Source of the DNA: Jingyaoa shaoxingensis
GTDB lineage: Bacteria; Bacillota; Clostridia; Lachnospirales; Lachnospiraceae
Reading direction: 5' to 3'
DNA length: 49,039 bases
NCBI RefSeq assembly: GCF_014385005.1
Contig: NZ_JACRSZ010000019.1
Span: forward strand, 1-49,039
Shown here: positions 1 through 6,496 of the stretch, in pieces
How positions within the stretch are numbered: the first letter of the stretch is position 1
Layout of the letters: each line of letters opens with the position of its first letter
Notes under the pieces: model-generated
The model's input: only the letters and a program-made list of their open reading frames with translations
Databases searched by the model: none
Told to the model about the DNA's origin: nothing
Made by a program: the position numbers and the translations under genes

Positions 1-336
1 GAGGATGTAAAAATATTTAGAATCTGAACTATAGAAAAAAGTTTGGCTTTATTGTCACCGTGGGATGTGTTAAGATTTGAGAGGAGCGAAAAGAATAATG
101 TTCGTGATACGGTGCATGTGGAGACTGTGGTGTTGCTACAAAGGAAGAATATGTAGAAATCCTTGAATTTACGCATTTTGTGGAGTTTTTCAGTTTCAAA
201 AGAATAGGCGAAAATCACAAAGAAAAGAGCCTTGTGAAGAAAGTAACCGTTGTTGTTGCATTAGACCTCGGTACGGGGAACACAAAGAATTCTGAATATG
301 AAAATGAATAGAGAGCTATCAAATAATTGATAGATT
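1..336. other. Upstream region with a short open stretch, no clear gene
   Basis: No complete gene is recognised here. On the + strand the frame is open from about 108 to a TAG at 309-311. The last 25 codons could start at a GTG at 234 and contain V-A-L-D-L-G-T-G-N-T-K, which resembles the first phosphate-binding motif of actin-like ParM ATPases. It stops right after the motif, so it is either a remnant or chance. At 316-333 there is a perfect 7-bp inverted repeat (CTATCAA, 4-nt spacer, TTGATAG) that could be a protein-binding site. I see no convincing promoter. Confidence 0.3.
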
Positions 337-375
337 ATAGGGATACTTGTTAAAAGCGGGTGTCCCTATTTTTTA
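337..375 (+). terminator. Rho-independent terminator or attenuator upstream of the maintenance operon
   Basis: ATAGGGATAC (337-346) pairs with GTGTCCCTAT (360-369), with one G-T wobble, and is followed directly by six T. The right arm CCCTAT (364-369) can instead pair with ATAGGG at 375-380, taking the T tract into the loop. That would be an antiterminator arrangement. It lies about 57 nt before the first gene. Confidence 0.6.
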
Positions 376-431
376 TAGGGCATTCCAGAAATGGGGTGTC
401 TTTTTTATTAAAATTTAGGAGGAAAACAGAA

Positions 432-899
432 ATGACAAACACAGCGTTAAGAGCAGAGAATAGCAATTCTCGTACAATTACTTTCAAGAGCAAGGAACAC
501 GAAAAATTTTATATGGAATATCTGAAAAAATGCAGATATCAGGATGTTTATCATCAGGCTCTGGTTTATTGCCTGGGTATCGACAGAGACACAAGAGAAA
601 ATGTGAATAAAATCTATAATTTTAAAACTGGATGTGTAAAAACGGAATCCCTGCAGGAAGGTTGGCAGACCAGTGGAAGTTTACGGATCGTCCGCATGGC
701 ATTTAATCTTTACTGCAATGGGACACCAAGTGTCGGAGATTATGAAGCAGAGGAAGATCAGTTAAAAGAGTGTCAGTATTATACCGTAGAAGATCTGTTT
801 TGCTGCGGATATGCCCGGTATTTTTGGGAAGCCATTAAAATCCGTTATCCAGAGTATTGTTTTTACAAAGACTGGGAGGATATGTATGCTGAAAATTAG
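432..899 (+). CDS. DUF6075-like hypothetical protein
   Basis: A 155-aa soluble protein of unknown function. The start chosen is ATG 432, with AGGAGG at 417-422 nine bases upstream. A longer open frame runs back into the terminator hairpin at 337-375 and has no ribosome binding site. The sequence is rich in Tyr, Cys and acidic residues (for example Y-R-Y-Q-D-V-Y-H near the middle of the N-terminal third and D-L-F-C-C-G-Y near the C-terminus) and has no signal peptide or membrane segment. From memory it matches DUF6075, a small family found beside parA genes in clostridial mobile elements; the family name could not be checked. It overlaps the next gene by 14 nt, which suggests translational coupling in one operon with the partition genes. 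Confidence 0.7.
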   Translation: MTNTALRAENSNSRTITFKSKEHEKFYMEYLKKCRYQDVYHQALVYCLGIDRDTRENVNKIYNFKTGCVKTESLQEGWQTSGSLRIVRMAFNLYCNGTPSVGDYEAEEDQLKECQYYTVEDLFCCGYARYFWEAIKIRYPEYCFYKDWEDMYAEN

Positions 900-1050
900 A
901 TTACAGGGTACTTTAAAGGATATTCAATGGTTCCGTCGTATTTTGGAAAAGCATAAAGAATTGGATGTTCTGGAAGTATCGGATGCGTATACGAACAAAG
1001 GAACAAGCAAATATTTTCGTGTTTATGTTGAAGTAGAAGAAAAAGAGTAA
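886..1050 (+). CDS. DUF3970-like small protein
   Basis: A 54-aa protein starting at ATG 886 inside the end of the preceding gene, with GGGAGGA at 875-881 as its ribosome binding site. It begins M-L-K-I-R-L-Q-G-T and has a conserved-looking core around N-K-G-T-S-K-Y-F-R-V-Y-V-E. From memory this fits the DUF3970 family of small proteins carried by conjugative elements. No function is known. The pattern of two short beta-strand-like stretches around a charged helix suggests a small single-domain protein, which is inference. parA follows 15 nt later, so it is part of the maintenance operon. Confidence 0.65.
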   Translation: MLKIRLQGTLKDIQWFRRILEKHKELDVLEVSDAYTNKGTSKYFRVYVEVEEKE

Positions 1051-1065
1051 ATCGGAGGAAAGTAT

Positions 1066-1842
1066 ATGTGTAAAGTAATTGCTATTGCAAATCAGAAAGG
1101 CGGAGTAGCCAAAACAACGACAACAATCAATCTGGGAGCCGGACTGGTGAAGTCAGGGAAAAAAGTAGTCCTGGTAGATGCTGATCCACAGGGGCACTTG
1201 ACAATGGGATTGGGATTCCCTAAAAATCTCAAGGTAACATTAAAAAGCATGATGGAGAACATTATCATGGGACTGGAATTTGATCCGAAAGAAGCAATTC
1301 TGCACCATGAGGAAGGTGTTGACCTAATTCCGTCCAATAAATTGCTTGCCGGAATGGATATGTCTTTATTTACAGTAGAGGACAGAGAAAAGGTGCTGAA
1401 AGAGTATCTGGAACTGCTGAAGGATGAGTATGATTATATTCTGATTGACTGTATGCCATCCCTGGGAATGCTGACGCTCAATGCTTTGAGTGCAGCGGAC
1501 AGTGTTCTGATTCCAGTGCAGCCACAATATTATGCGGCAGATGGACTCATGGAATTACTGAAAGTAGTTAAGGGAATCCATCAGAGGTTCAATCCGGATT
1601 TACAGATAGAAGGCATTTTATTCACAATGGATAATTGCCGTTACAATAATGCAAAGAGAAACAAACAGGTAATCAAAACTACATACGGAAGTGACATTAG
1701 GATTTTTGAGCAGACGATTCCGAGAACAGAAAGCCTTGCAGAAACAGCATCGGAGGGTGTAAGTATCTTTGCCTATGATGGAAAAAGCAAGGGGGCAGAC
1801 AGCTATCTGGAACTGGTTCAGGAGGTGTTGAAACATGCGTAG
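1066..1842 (+). CDS. parA: ParA/Soj partition ATPase
   Basis: A 258-aa ParA-type ATPase that works with ParB to segregate the circular form of the element. The deviant Walker A motif K-G-G-V-A-K-T-T is at residues 11-18, with the signature lysine K11. D-A-D-P-Q-G follows at about 39-44 and the Walker B-like segment I-L-I-D-C-M-P-S near 125-132. The length is typical of small ParA proteins without an N-terminal HTH, so it probably does not autoregulate by direct operator binding. The start is ATG 1066 after GGAGG at 1054-1058. It overlaps parB by 8 nt, so the two are translationally coupled. Its place beside a RepA_N gene shows plasmid-type maintenance genes on an ICE. Confidence 0.95.
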   Translation: MCKVIAIANQKGGVAKTTTTINLGAGLVKSGKKVVLVDADPQGHLTMGLGFPKNLKVTLKSMMENIIMGLEFDPKEAILHHEEGVDLIPSNKLLAGMDMSLFTVEDREKVLKEYLELLKDEYDYILIDCMPSLGMLTLNALSAADSVLIPVQPQYYAADGLMELLKVVKGIHQRFNPDLQIEGILFTMDNCRYNNAKRNKQVIKTTYGSDIRIFEQTIPRTESLAETASEGVSIFAYDGKSKGADSYLELVQEVLKHA

Positions 1843-2740
1843 ACCGAAAAAAGATATTCAGCTTACCTCTTATGATGAATTACTGGGATTAGAGGAAACA
1901 CCGGAAAAGAGTATGAACCAGGTTGTGGAAATAGATCTGGCAAAGCTCTATCCCTTTAAAAATCATCCGTTCCATGTAAATGATGATGAAAAAATGGATG
2001 AAACCGTAGAGAGTATTAAAACATACGGTGTTTTGACTCCTGCACTGGTAAGACCTCGACCAGAGGGTGGATATGAGATGATTTCCGGGCATAGAAGAAA
2101 AAGAGGCTGTGAACTGTGTGGAAAAACTACATTGCCAGCTCTTGTCCGAAATTATACGGATGATGAAGCGGTCATTATTATGGTAGATTCCAACATTCAG
2201 CGTGAAAATCTACTGCCAAGTGAGAAAGCTCATGCCTATAAGATGAAATACGATGCAATGAAGCATCAGGGAAGCAAGGGTGAGAAATATACAGCAGATA
2301 TGGTTGGTGAAGCTGCAGGGGACAGTGGAAGAACTGTGCAGAGGTATATCCGTCTGGCGGCATTATCCGATGCTCTGTTGGAATATGTGGACAATAATAA
2401 AATTCCTATGATTGTGGGAGAAAAGCTGTCTTATCTGAAACCAGAGGAGCAGGAGTGGCTTCTGGAAGTGATTGCCAACAGCAGTATCTTTCCGACAAAG
2501 CAACAGGCAGAACAGCTAAAAGAATGCAGTGCAAATGGAAAATTAAACCAGAGTTATATCTATGCTGTTTTATTAAAAAAGGAAAGCAGTAAGATCAATG
2601 TGACGCTTCCGGCAAAGAAAATCGGCAATTATTTTCCGGAGACATATTCTAAAGAACAGATAGAAGAAGTCATTTTTATGCTTTTGGATAAATGGAAAGA
2701 AAACAAAGAAGGAGTAGCAGATGCAGAAGATACAGTTTGA
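1835..2740 (+). CDS. parB: ParB/Spo0J-family partition protein
   Basis: A 301-aa centromere-binding partner of ParA. The N-terminal ParB nuclease-like/CTPase domain spans about residues 30-120 and includes S-G-H-R-R-K-R-G, the GxxRxxA-type phosphate-binding motif. A central HTH region follows at about 125-185 (N-I-Q-R-E-N-L-L-P-S-E-K-A, then G-R-T-V-Q-R-Y-I-R-L). The rest is a less conserved C-terminal, presumably dimerising, part. The start is ATG 1835, inside the end of parA, with GGAGGTG at 1821-1827. Its end overlaps repA by 20 nt, so parA-parB-repA form one coupled unit. I did not find a confident parS site; it could lie upstream of the operon. Confidence 0.93.
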   Translation: MRRPKKDIQLTSYDELLGLEETPEKSMNQVVEIDLAKLYPFKNHPFHVNDDEKMDETVESIKTYGVLTPALVRPRPEGGYEMISGHRRKRGCELCGKTTLPALVRNYTDDEAVIIMVDSNIQRENLLPSEKAHAYKMKYDAMKHQGSKGEKYTADMVGEAAGDSGRTVQRYIRLAALSDALLEYVDNNKIPMIVGEKLSYLKPEEQEWLLEVIANSSIFPTKQQAEQLKECSANGKLNQSYIYAVLLKKESSKINVTLPAKKIGNYFPETYSKEQIEEVIFMLLDKWKENKEGVADAEDTV

Positions 2741-3857
2741 TTATTTTACAGGGATGGAAGCGGAACAATACAGCTTCTATCGTGTCCCTAAAGTGCTGTT
2801 TACAGAACCATGCTTTAAAACTCTTTCTTGCGAAGCAAAGATATTATACGGTCTGATGCTGGACCGTATGAGCCTGAGCATTAAAAATAGATGGCTGGAT
2901 TCAGAGGACAGAGTATACATTATCTTCACTGTGGAAGAAATTGCAGAGCTGATGAACTGCGGAACCCAAAAAGCAGTGAAACTGGTAAAAGAGCTGGACA
3001 GCAGTAATGGAATCGGGCTGATCGAGAAGAAACGCCTGGGACTGGGAAAACCGAATGTTATTTATGTGAAAAATTTTATGATCAGAGAGGTTCCAGATCA
3101 AAAGCCGACAGGTAATTGTGCAGATTTGCAATCGAAACAGGAAAGATATGAGGAATGTGCAGATTTGCAACAAGAAGCAGAAAACAAGGGGAAAACAGGC
3201 ATTTCTCTGAATTGTGAAAATCATCATTCAGGAGTAGTGAAAACCACAATTCAGGATTATGGGGAATCACAATTCCAGAATAGTGAAAATCACAATTCAA
3301 GAATGGTGGAAACCACAAATCCAGAATTTCCAGAATCACAATTCCAAAATAGTGAAAATCATCATTCTAGAATAGTGGAAATCACAAATCCAGAATACCC
3401 GAAATCACAATCTAATAATACTGATATTAACAAGACTGATATTAGTGAAACTGAGATAAATCAATCTTATCCAATCATATCAGGTAATCCCCAAAAGAAA
3501 AAAGATGTGATGGAGAAGATGAGAGCATATCGTGAGGTGATTCATGAAAACATAGATTATCAATATCATGCCAAGGAAGATGTAGATGAACTGGTGGAGT
3601 TGATGATCGAAGTTATGATGATGCCGGAGGACAGTATGATTCGCATTGCGGGAGTAGAAAAACCAGTTGCTTTGGTAAAAACCAGGTTTATGAAATTGAA
3701 CTATTCGCATATCGAATATGTGCTGTTCTGTCTGAATCGGAATACGACAAAGATTGGGAATATTAAAGCGTATCTTCTGACCGCCCTGTATAATGCTCCG
3801 GCAACGATAAACAGTTATTATCAGGCAGAAGTTAATCACGATATGTATGGAGGATAA
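2721..3857 (+). CDS. repA: RepA_N-family replication initiator
   Basis: A 378-aa plasmid-type initiator. The N-terminal RepA_N winged-helix domain is clear at about residues 10-115 (F-Y-R-V-P-K-V-L-F near the start, L-S-x-E-A-K-I-L-Y-G-L-M-L-D-R-M, then V-Y-I-I-F-T-V-E-E-I). Residues about 165-233 are three 23-aa repeats encoded by the iteron array at 3220-3426. The C-terminal domain (about 260-378) resembles the host-specific region of the family. RepA_N initiators are known to bind repeats located within their own gene, so the origin is probably internal. The ATG at 2721 lies in the end of parB with GGAG at 2710-2713. Some clostridial ICEs carry such a gene; here it comes with a full parAB pair. 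Confidence 0.9.
   Translation: MQKIQFDYFTGMEAEQYSFYRVPKVLFTEPCFKTLSCEAKILYGLMLDRMSLSIKNRWLDSEDRVYIIFTVEEIAELMNCGTQKAVKLVKELDSSNGIGLIEKKRLGLGKPNVIYVKNFMIREVPDQKPTGNCADLQSKQERYEECADLQQEAENKGKTGISLNCENHHSGVVKTTIQDYGESQFQNSENHNSRMVETTNPEFPESQFQNSENHHSRIVEITNPEYPKSQSNNTDINKTDISETEINQSYPIISGNPQKKKDVMEKMRAYREVIHENIDYQYHAKEDVDELVELMIEVMMMPEDSMIRIAGVEKPVALVKTRFMKLNYSHIEYVLFCLNRNTTKIGNIKAYLLTALYNAPATINSYYQAEVNHDMYGG
3220..3426 (+). repeat. Nine 23-bp iterons inside repA, probable replication origin
   Basis: Nine direct repeats of exactly 23 bp start at 3220, 3243, 3266, 3289, 3312, 3335, 3358, 3381 and 3404. The core is ATCACAATTCCAGAA, with variants such as ATCATCATTC and ACCACAAATC. Because 23 is not a multiple of 3, three copies make one 69-bp/23-aa repeat in the protein. 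An A+T-rich stretch with two copies of ACTGATATTA (3420 and 3435) follows and could be the unwinding site. Iterons inside the initiator gene are a known trait of the RepA_N family. The origin role is inferred. Confidence 0.85.
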
Positions 3858-3863
3858 AGGAAC

Positions 3864-4202
3864 ATGAAGAAGATGATTAAAAAAGTGATAGCACCAGTGC
3901 TGGTGATTACAGTATTGTTTGCAGTATTAAGACCGTTTTGTATCCAGGATGGGAAGTGCAATTATTTCTTGCTGTTACTTCTGATGGGGATACCGTTTGG
4001 AATCGGAAAAATGTGTGTCTGGATGGTTCCAAAAGGTTTTGACCTCGGAGGAACGCTGGCAGTCTGGACAATGAATCTTCTGATCGGAGGATTGATCGGA
4101 AGCATCGTTCTTCTGGCAATGATTGGACAGGCGATCATTTATCTCTGCGTTTTTCTGATTACAGTTCTTACAGGGATACATAAAATACCGAGAATAAAAT
4201 GA
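3864..4202 (+). CDS. Small integral membrane protein (DUF6050-like)
   Basis: A 112-aa membrane protein of unknown function. After a basic start (M-K-K-M-I-K-K) there are about three or four hydrophobic segments, at roughly residues 7-25, 34-55, 62-82 and 84-105. A short Cys-containing loop (C-I-Q-D-G-K-C-N) falls between the first two. From memory it resembles DUF6050 proteins of clostridial ICEs; the family number is tentative. It begins 6 nt after repA with AAAGGAAC ahead of the ATG and ends just before a strong terminator, so it closes the maintenance operon. Nothing in it suggests transport or enzymatic motifs. Confidence 0.65.
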   Translation: MKKMIKKVIAPVLVITVLFAVLRPFCIQDGKCNYFLLLLLMGIPFGIGKMCVWMVPKGFDLGGTLAVWTMNLLIGGLIGSIVLLAMIGQAIIYLCVFLITVLTGIHKIPRIK

Positions 4203-4217
4203 AATAGATTTTTTGAA

Positions 4218-4250
4218 AAGCAGCTAAGACAAAAATTAGCTGCTTTTTTT
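4218..4250 (+). terminator. Rho-independent terminator of the par-rep operon
   Basis: AAGCAGCTAA (4218-4227) and TTAGCTGCTT (4236-4245) form a perfect 10-bp stem with an 8-nt loop, followed by a run of T to 4250. It lies 15 nt after the membrane protein's stop codon. Confidence 0.92.
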
Positions 4251-4312
4251 CGGGGAACTTTGCGACACAATGGCGTAAAGTTGGGACAAATTGCAGGAAA
4301 GGAGACACCGTA

Positions 4313-4669
4313 TTGAGCAATCGTGCAATTTCCACAGAACTTATTGAATTGGGAGAACGGATCAGAAAACGGAGACAGGAAATGAAGTTGTCACAGGAAT
4401 CTTTTGCGGAAAAAGCCGGTATCAGTGTCAATACGGTCAGCAGGATTGAAGGTGGGCAAACGGCAATGTCTGTTGAGATTTTCAGGAAGATGATTGAGAT
4501 ATTGGAAACGGATGCTAATGTCCTGTTGGGGAAAGAGGGAGGCGGTATAGAGAAGCAGGAATCAGTTCAGGAAGTTCTTTACCGTATTCAGAAGATGGAA
4601 TGGAAAGAGCAGAAAATTATCATGCAGACCATAGATTCTCTGATAGACAGTTTTAATGAATACAGGTGA
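4313..4669 (+). CDS. XRE-family HTH transcriptional regulator
   Basis: A 118-aa DNA-binding protein with a Cro/CI-type helix-turn-helix at about residues 10-65 (R-I-R-K-R-R-Q-E-M-K-L-S-Q-E-S-F-A, then I-S-V-N-T-V-S-R-I-E-G-G). The C-terminal half is a short acidic helical tail, probably for dimerisation. The start is TTG 4313, with AAGGAG at 4299-4304. Just upstream, 4258-4296 holds two loosely similar TTGsGACA-containing stretches that could be operators. It stands alone between a terminator and the sigma-like genes. By analogy with other ICEs it is likely a repressor of transfer or of the next operon; no target is proven by the sequence. Confidence 0.88.
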   Translation: MSNRAISTELIELGERIRKRRQEMKLSQESFAEKAGISVNTVSRIEGGQTAMSVEIFRKMIEILETDANVLLGKEGGGIEKQESVQEVLYRIQKMEWKEQKIIMQTIDSLIDSFNEYR

Positions 4670-4783
4670 AATTTCACCATATATGGTGTGCAAAATAAAA
4701 AAACTCCCTATATATGCTAAGGATAATAGAATCTTGTGTTGTTAAAATGGAAAACAGAGAGATAAAGAAGGGAGATAGGATTG

Positions 4784-4933
4784 ATGACCAGAGAAGAAAA
4801 TTTGCTTTATCGGAGACAGTGCCCCTATGATGCAATGGGAGATTATTCTGTTTTGATGGAAAATGAAAAGAACATAAAAGCAGAAAGAAATGCCAAGAAG
4901 TCTGATCCTGGTATCAGACGGAAAATAAAGTAG
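4784..4933 (+). CDS. Hypothetical 49-aa protein
   Basis: A short ORF starting at ATG 4784 after AAGGGAGA at 4769-4776. It encodes 49 residues and ends at TAG 4933. The product is hydrophilic, begins M-T-R-E-E-N-L-L-Y-R-R-Q and ends in a basic tail (G-I-R-R-K-I-K). It has no membrane segment and no motif I recognise. The good ribosome binding site and its position between the XRE regulator and a structured RNA favour a real gene, perhaps a leader-like or regulatory peptide. Confidence is limited by its size. Confidence 0.5.
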   Translation: MTREENLLYRRQCPYDAMGDYSVLMENEKNIKAERNAKKSDPGIRRKIK

Positions 4934-4952
4934 AGAATATTGTAACTATTAG

Positions 4953-5030
4953 AAAGGGCAGTAAAGAAGTTTCAGGCTCTCGTTTAAAAAAAACGGGTGT
5001 ACCGGAAGCTGTTTTTTACTGCCCTTTTTG
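4953..5030 (+). terminator. Large hairpin with T tract before the sigma-like genes
   Basis: AAAGGGCAGTAAA (4953-4965) pairs perfectly with TTTACTGCCCTTT (5015-5027), and a short T run follows. The 49-nt loop can form a smaller CGTTT/AAACG hairpin and contains the palindrome GGTGTACC. It can end transcription from the 49-aa gene. The long structured loop also leaves room for an attenuation role. Confidence 0.65.
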
Positions 5031-5054
5031 TCAGTTGAACAGTAAGAATCCTAT

Positions 5055-5098
5055 CCTTTCTGCCGATGGGCACCTGTTGCCAGCAGGCAGAAAGGTGG
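5055..5098 (+). promoter_or_regulatory. Hairpin overlapping the ribosome binding site of the first sigma-like gene
   Basis: CCTTTCTGCC (5055-5064) and GGCAGAAAGG (5086-5095) form a perfect 10-bp stem. The ribosome binding site AAAGGTGG (5091-5098) of the gene starting at 5104 lies partly in the right arm. Folding would hide it. This is visible structure; control of translation is inference. Confidence 0.5.
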
Positions 5099-5103
5099 TA
5101 ATT

Positions 5104-5739
5104 ATGCTTACATTGCAGGAATTGAAACAGGTTGTAGGTAACAGGGAAGAAAGAAGAAAGGTTCCGTCCGCCAGGTATTTAAGAGAAAACGATGTGGCAG
5201 TTGTAAAGCAGAGACTGATAGATGGTGCGGAAATTATTGCGTATCGGACAGGATATGTTTTCTATTGCGTGGGTGATTATGGAACGGTTTTTCCTTTATT
5301 TACCTGTCGAGATTATGTATATGAAGCAGGAAGAAAAATAACAGTTGTTAAGGAAGATTTTTTTGATAATCAGCCCTGGTATGTGCGGTTGATATTAGAA
5401 GGGGAAGATCGGCTGTGCAGGAACAGGGAGGTACGAGAACATAATAATTGCATTTCATATAGCCATATTTCAGAAGGCTGGTGTGAATTGGTGGATAAAA
5501 GGCAGAATGTACTTGAAAAACTGATCATAGAAGAAGCTATTGGAGAATTCATGGATGTGCTGACTGACCGGCAGAGACAGGTGATCCATCAAATTTATTT
5601 TCAGCAGCGTACACAAAGAGAAGTGTCACGGGTGTTTGGAATTACAGAACCGGCAGTATCAAAATGTATTTCACAGGCAAAGCAGAAAATGAGAAGAAAT
5701 ACAGGCAGACTGATCGGAGTGCTTCAGAAGGGAGAATAA
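5104..5739 (+). CDS. Sigma-70 region 4-like factor
   Basis: A 211-aa protein whose C-terminal 65 residues look like sigma-70 region 4: L-T-D-R-Q-R-Q-V-I-H-Q-I-Y, then T-Q-R-E-V-S-R-V-F-G-I-T-E-P-A-V-S-K-C-I, a typical helix-turn-helix. The N-terminal 140 residues do not match a standard sigma region 2 and contain an aromatic and charged domain I do not recognise. It may be an ECF-like factor or only a DNA-binding regulator. The start chosen is ATG 5104 (M-L-T-L-Q-E-L-K-Q); an upstream extension lacks a proper start and crosses a hairpin. A second region-4 protein begins 3 nt after its stop, so the two are co-translated and may act together. Confidence 0.75.
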   Translation: MLTLQELKQVVGNREERRKVPSARYLRENDVAVVKQRLIDGAEIIAYRTGYVFYCVGDYGTVFPLFTCRDYVYEAGRKITVVKEDFFDNQPWYVRLILEGEDRLCRNREVREHNNCISYSHISEGWCELVDKRQNVLEKLIIEEAIGEFMDVLTDRQRQVIHQIYFQQRTQREVSRVFGITEPAVSKCISQAKQKMRRNTGRLIGVLQKGE

Positions 5740-5742
5740 AAG

Positions 5743-6165
5743 ATGCGTGGTAAAAAACCAAAGGAAAGACAACGGTATGTGCTGCGTGTAAATGAAACTC
5801 TCATAGAAGTTACCAGAGACGTATATCTGGCATGGTACCAGTCAAGAAGAAAAGAAAGATACCAGCTTGAAAAAATGCAGAAAAATGGTGTGTGCGGAAT
5901 AGAAAAAGTAGGGGAAACGAGTTACAACAGTTATTTGCATATATTATCACCAGAAGAAATAGTCATCAGGGTGTCAGAAATACAAGAGCTGCAGGAAGCA
6001 CTGAAATATTTGTCTGAAGAAGAAATGGAATTGATAAGATTACTATTTTTTGAAGAGTACACAGTTAAAAAAACAGCACAGTATTTCGGGTGTTGTACAA
6101 AGACAATCAGGAACAGGAAAAACAAAGTATTGCAGAAACTAAAAGACAGGCTGGAAACTTTGTAA
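5743..6165 (+). CDS. Sigma-70 region 4-like protein, second of a pair
   Basis: A 140-aa protein. The first 40 residues are very basic (M-R-G-K-K-P-K-E-R-Q-R-Y). The C-terminal 65 residues form a region 4-like HTH (L-S-E-E-E-M-E-L-I-R-L-L-F-F, then T-V-K-K-T-A-Q-Y-F-G-C-C-T-K-T-I-R-N-R-K). Short sigma-like proteins of this kind occur widely in Tn916-like and Tn1549-like elements. It starts at ATG 5743 with GAAGGGAGA at 5727-5735, inside the end of the first sigma-like gene. It is the last gene before the long leader of the adhesin/T4SS region, so it is a candidate activator of that region. Confidence 0.78.
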   Translation: MRGKKPKERQRYVLRVNETLIEVTRDVYLAWYQSRRKERYQLEKMQKNGVCGIEKVGETSYNSYLHILSPEEIVIRVSEIQELQEALKYLSEEEMELIRLLFFEEYTVKKTAQYFGCCTKTIRNRKNKVLQKLKDRLETL

Positions 6166-6215
6166 GTTTTTGCTGTTTCAAAAAATTTTCTAAAAAAATT
6201 TCAAACAGGTTAATT

Positions 6216-6257
6216 TTTGCCCTTTCACACATGCAGTTAGTGGAGGGGCAAATGTCT
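6216..6257 (+). terminator. Terminator-like hairpin after the sigma-like pair
   Basis: TTTGCCCTTTCAC (6216-6228) pairs with GTGGAGGGGCAAA (6240-6252) over 13 bp with two G-T wobbles. The downstream T tract is weak (TGTCTATTTTATT). It probably ends the sigma-gene transcript, with imperfect efficiency. Confidence 0.55.
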
Positions 6258-6317
6258 ATTTTATTCAAAATAATTAATTCCCTCTAAAAGTGAACCTTGA
6301 CAATTTCATATCAGCAG

Positions 6318-6457
6318 CAAGAGGATACCTGAATTTCCCAGCTACGCATCTGGCGGCGGGCATTCGGTGATAACGTGAAGGGCAATGGATGAGAGGCACC
6401 CTTGGCAGGAATGATTACGAATTACCTCTTGTGGCTTAATAGCTCAATCCTGCTTTT
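6318..6457 (+). ncRNA. Structured leader RNA with switch-like terminator
   Basis: This gene-free stretch holds an apparent regulatory RNA. CAAGAGG (6318-6324) can pair with CCTCTTG (6425-6431), closing a domain with inner hairpins CCAG/CTGG (6338-6341/6350-6353) and AAGGG/CCCTT (6378-6382/6399-6403). GCAGGAATGA (6405-6414) can pair with TCAATCCTGC (6444-6453), followed by TTTTATTT, which forms a terminator. The two pairings cross, so they compete or form a pseudoknot: the layout of a transcription-control riboswitch or attenuator. It fits no riboswitch class I know. TTGACA at 6297-6302 could be a -35 box, but no good -10 box follows. Confidence 0.5.
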
Positions 6458-6496
6458 ATTTAAAAGTCAATCCAAGACACAAGGGAGGTGGTTCCT

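Noticed and set aside
3082..3339. Minus-strand frames opposite the iteron array
   Set aside because: The repeats keep the antisense frame open by chance; no ribosome binding site or recognised protein.
3214..3426. The regularly spaced repeats considered as a CRISPR array
   Set aside because: Repeats are contiguous with a 23-bp period and no unique spacers, lie inside a coding gene and have no cas genes nearby; iterons explain them.
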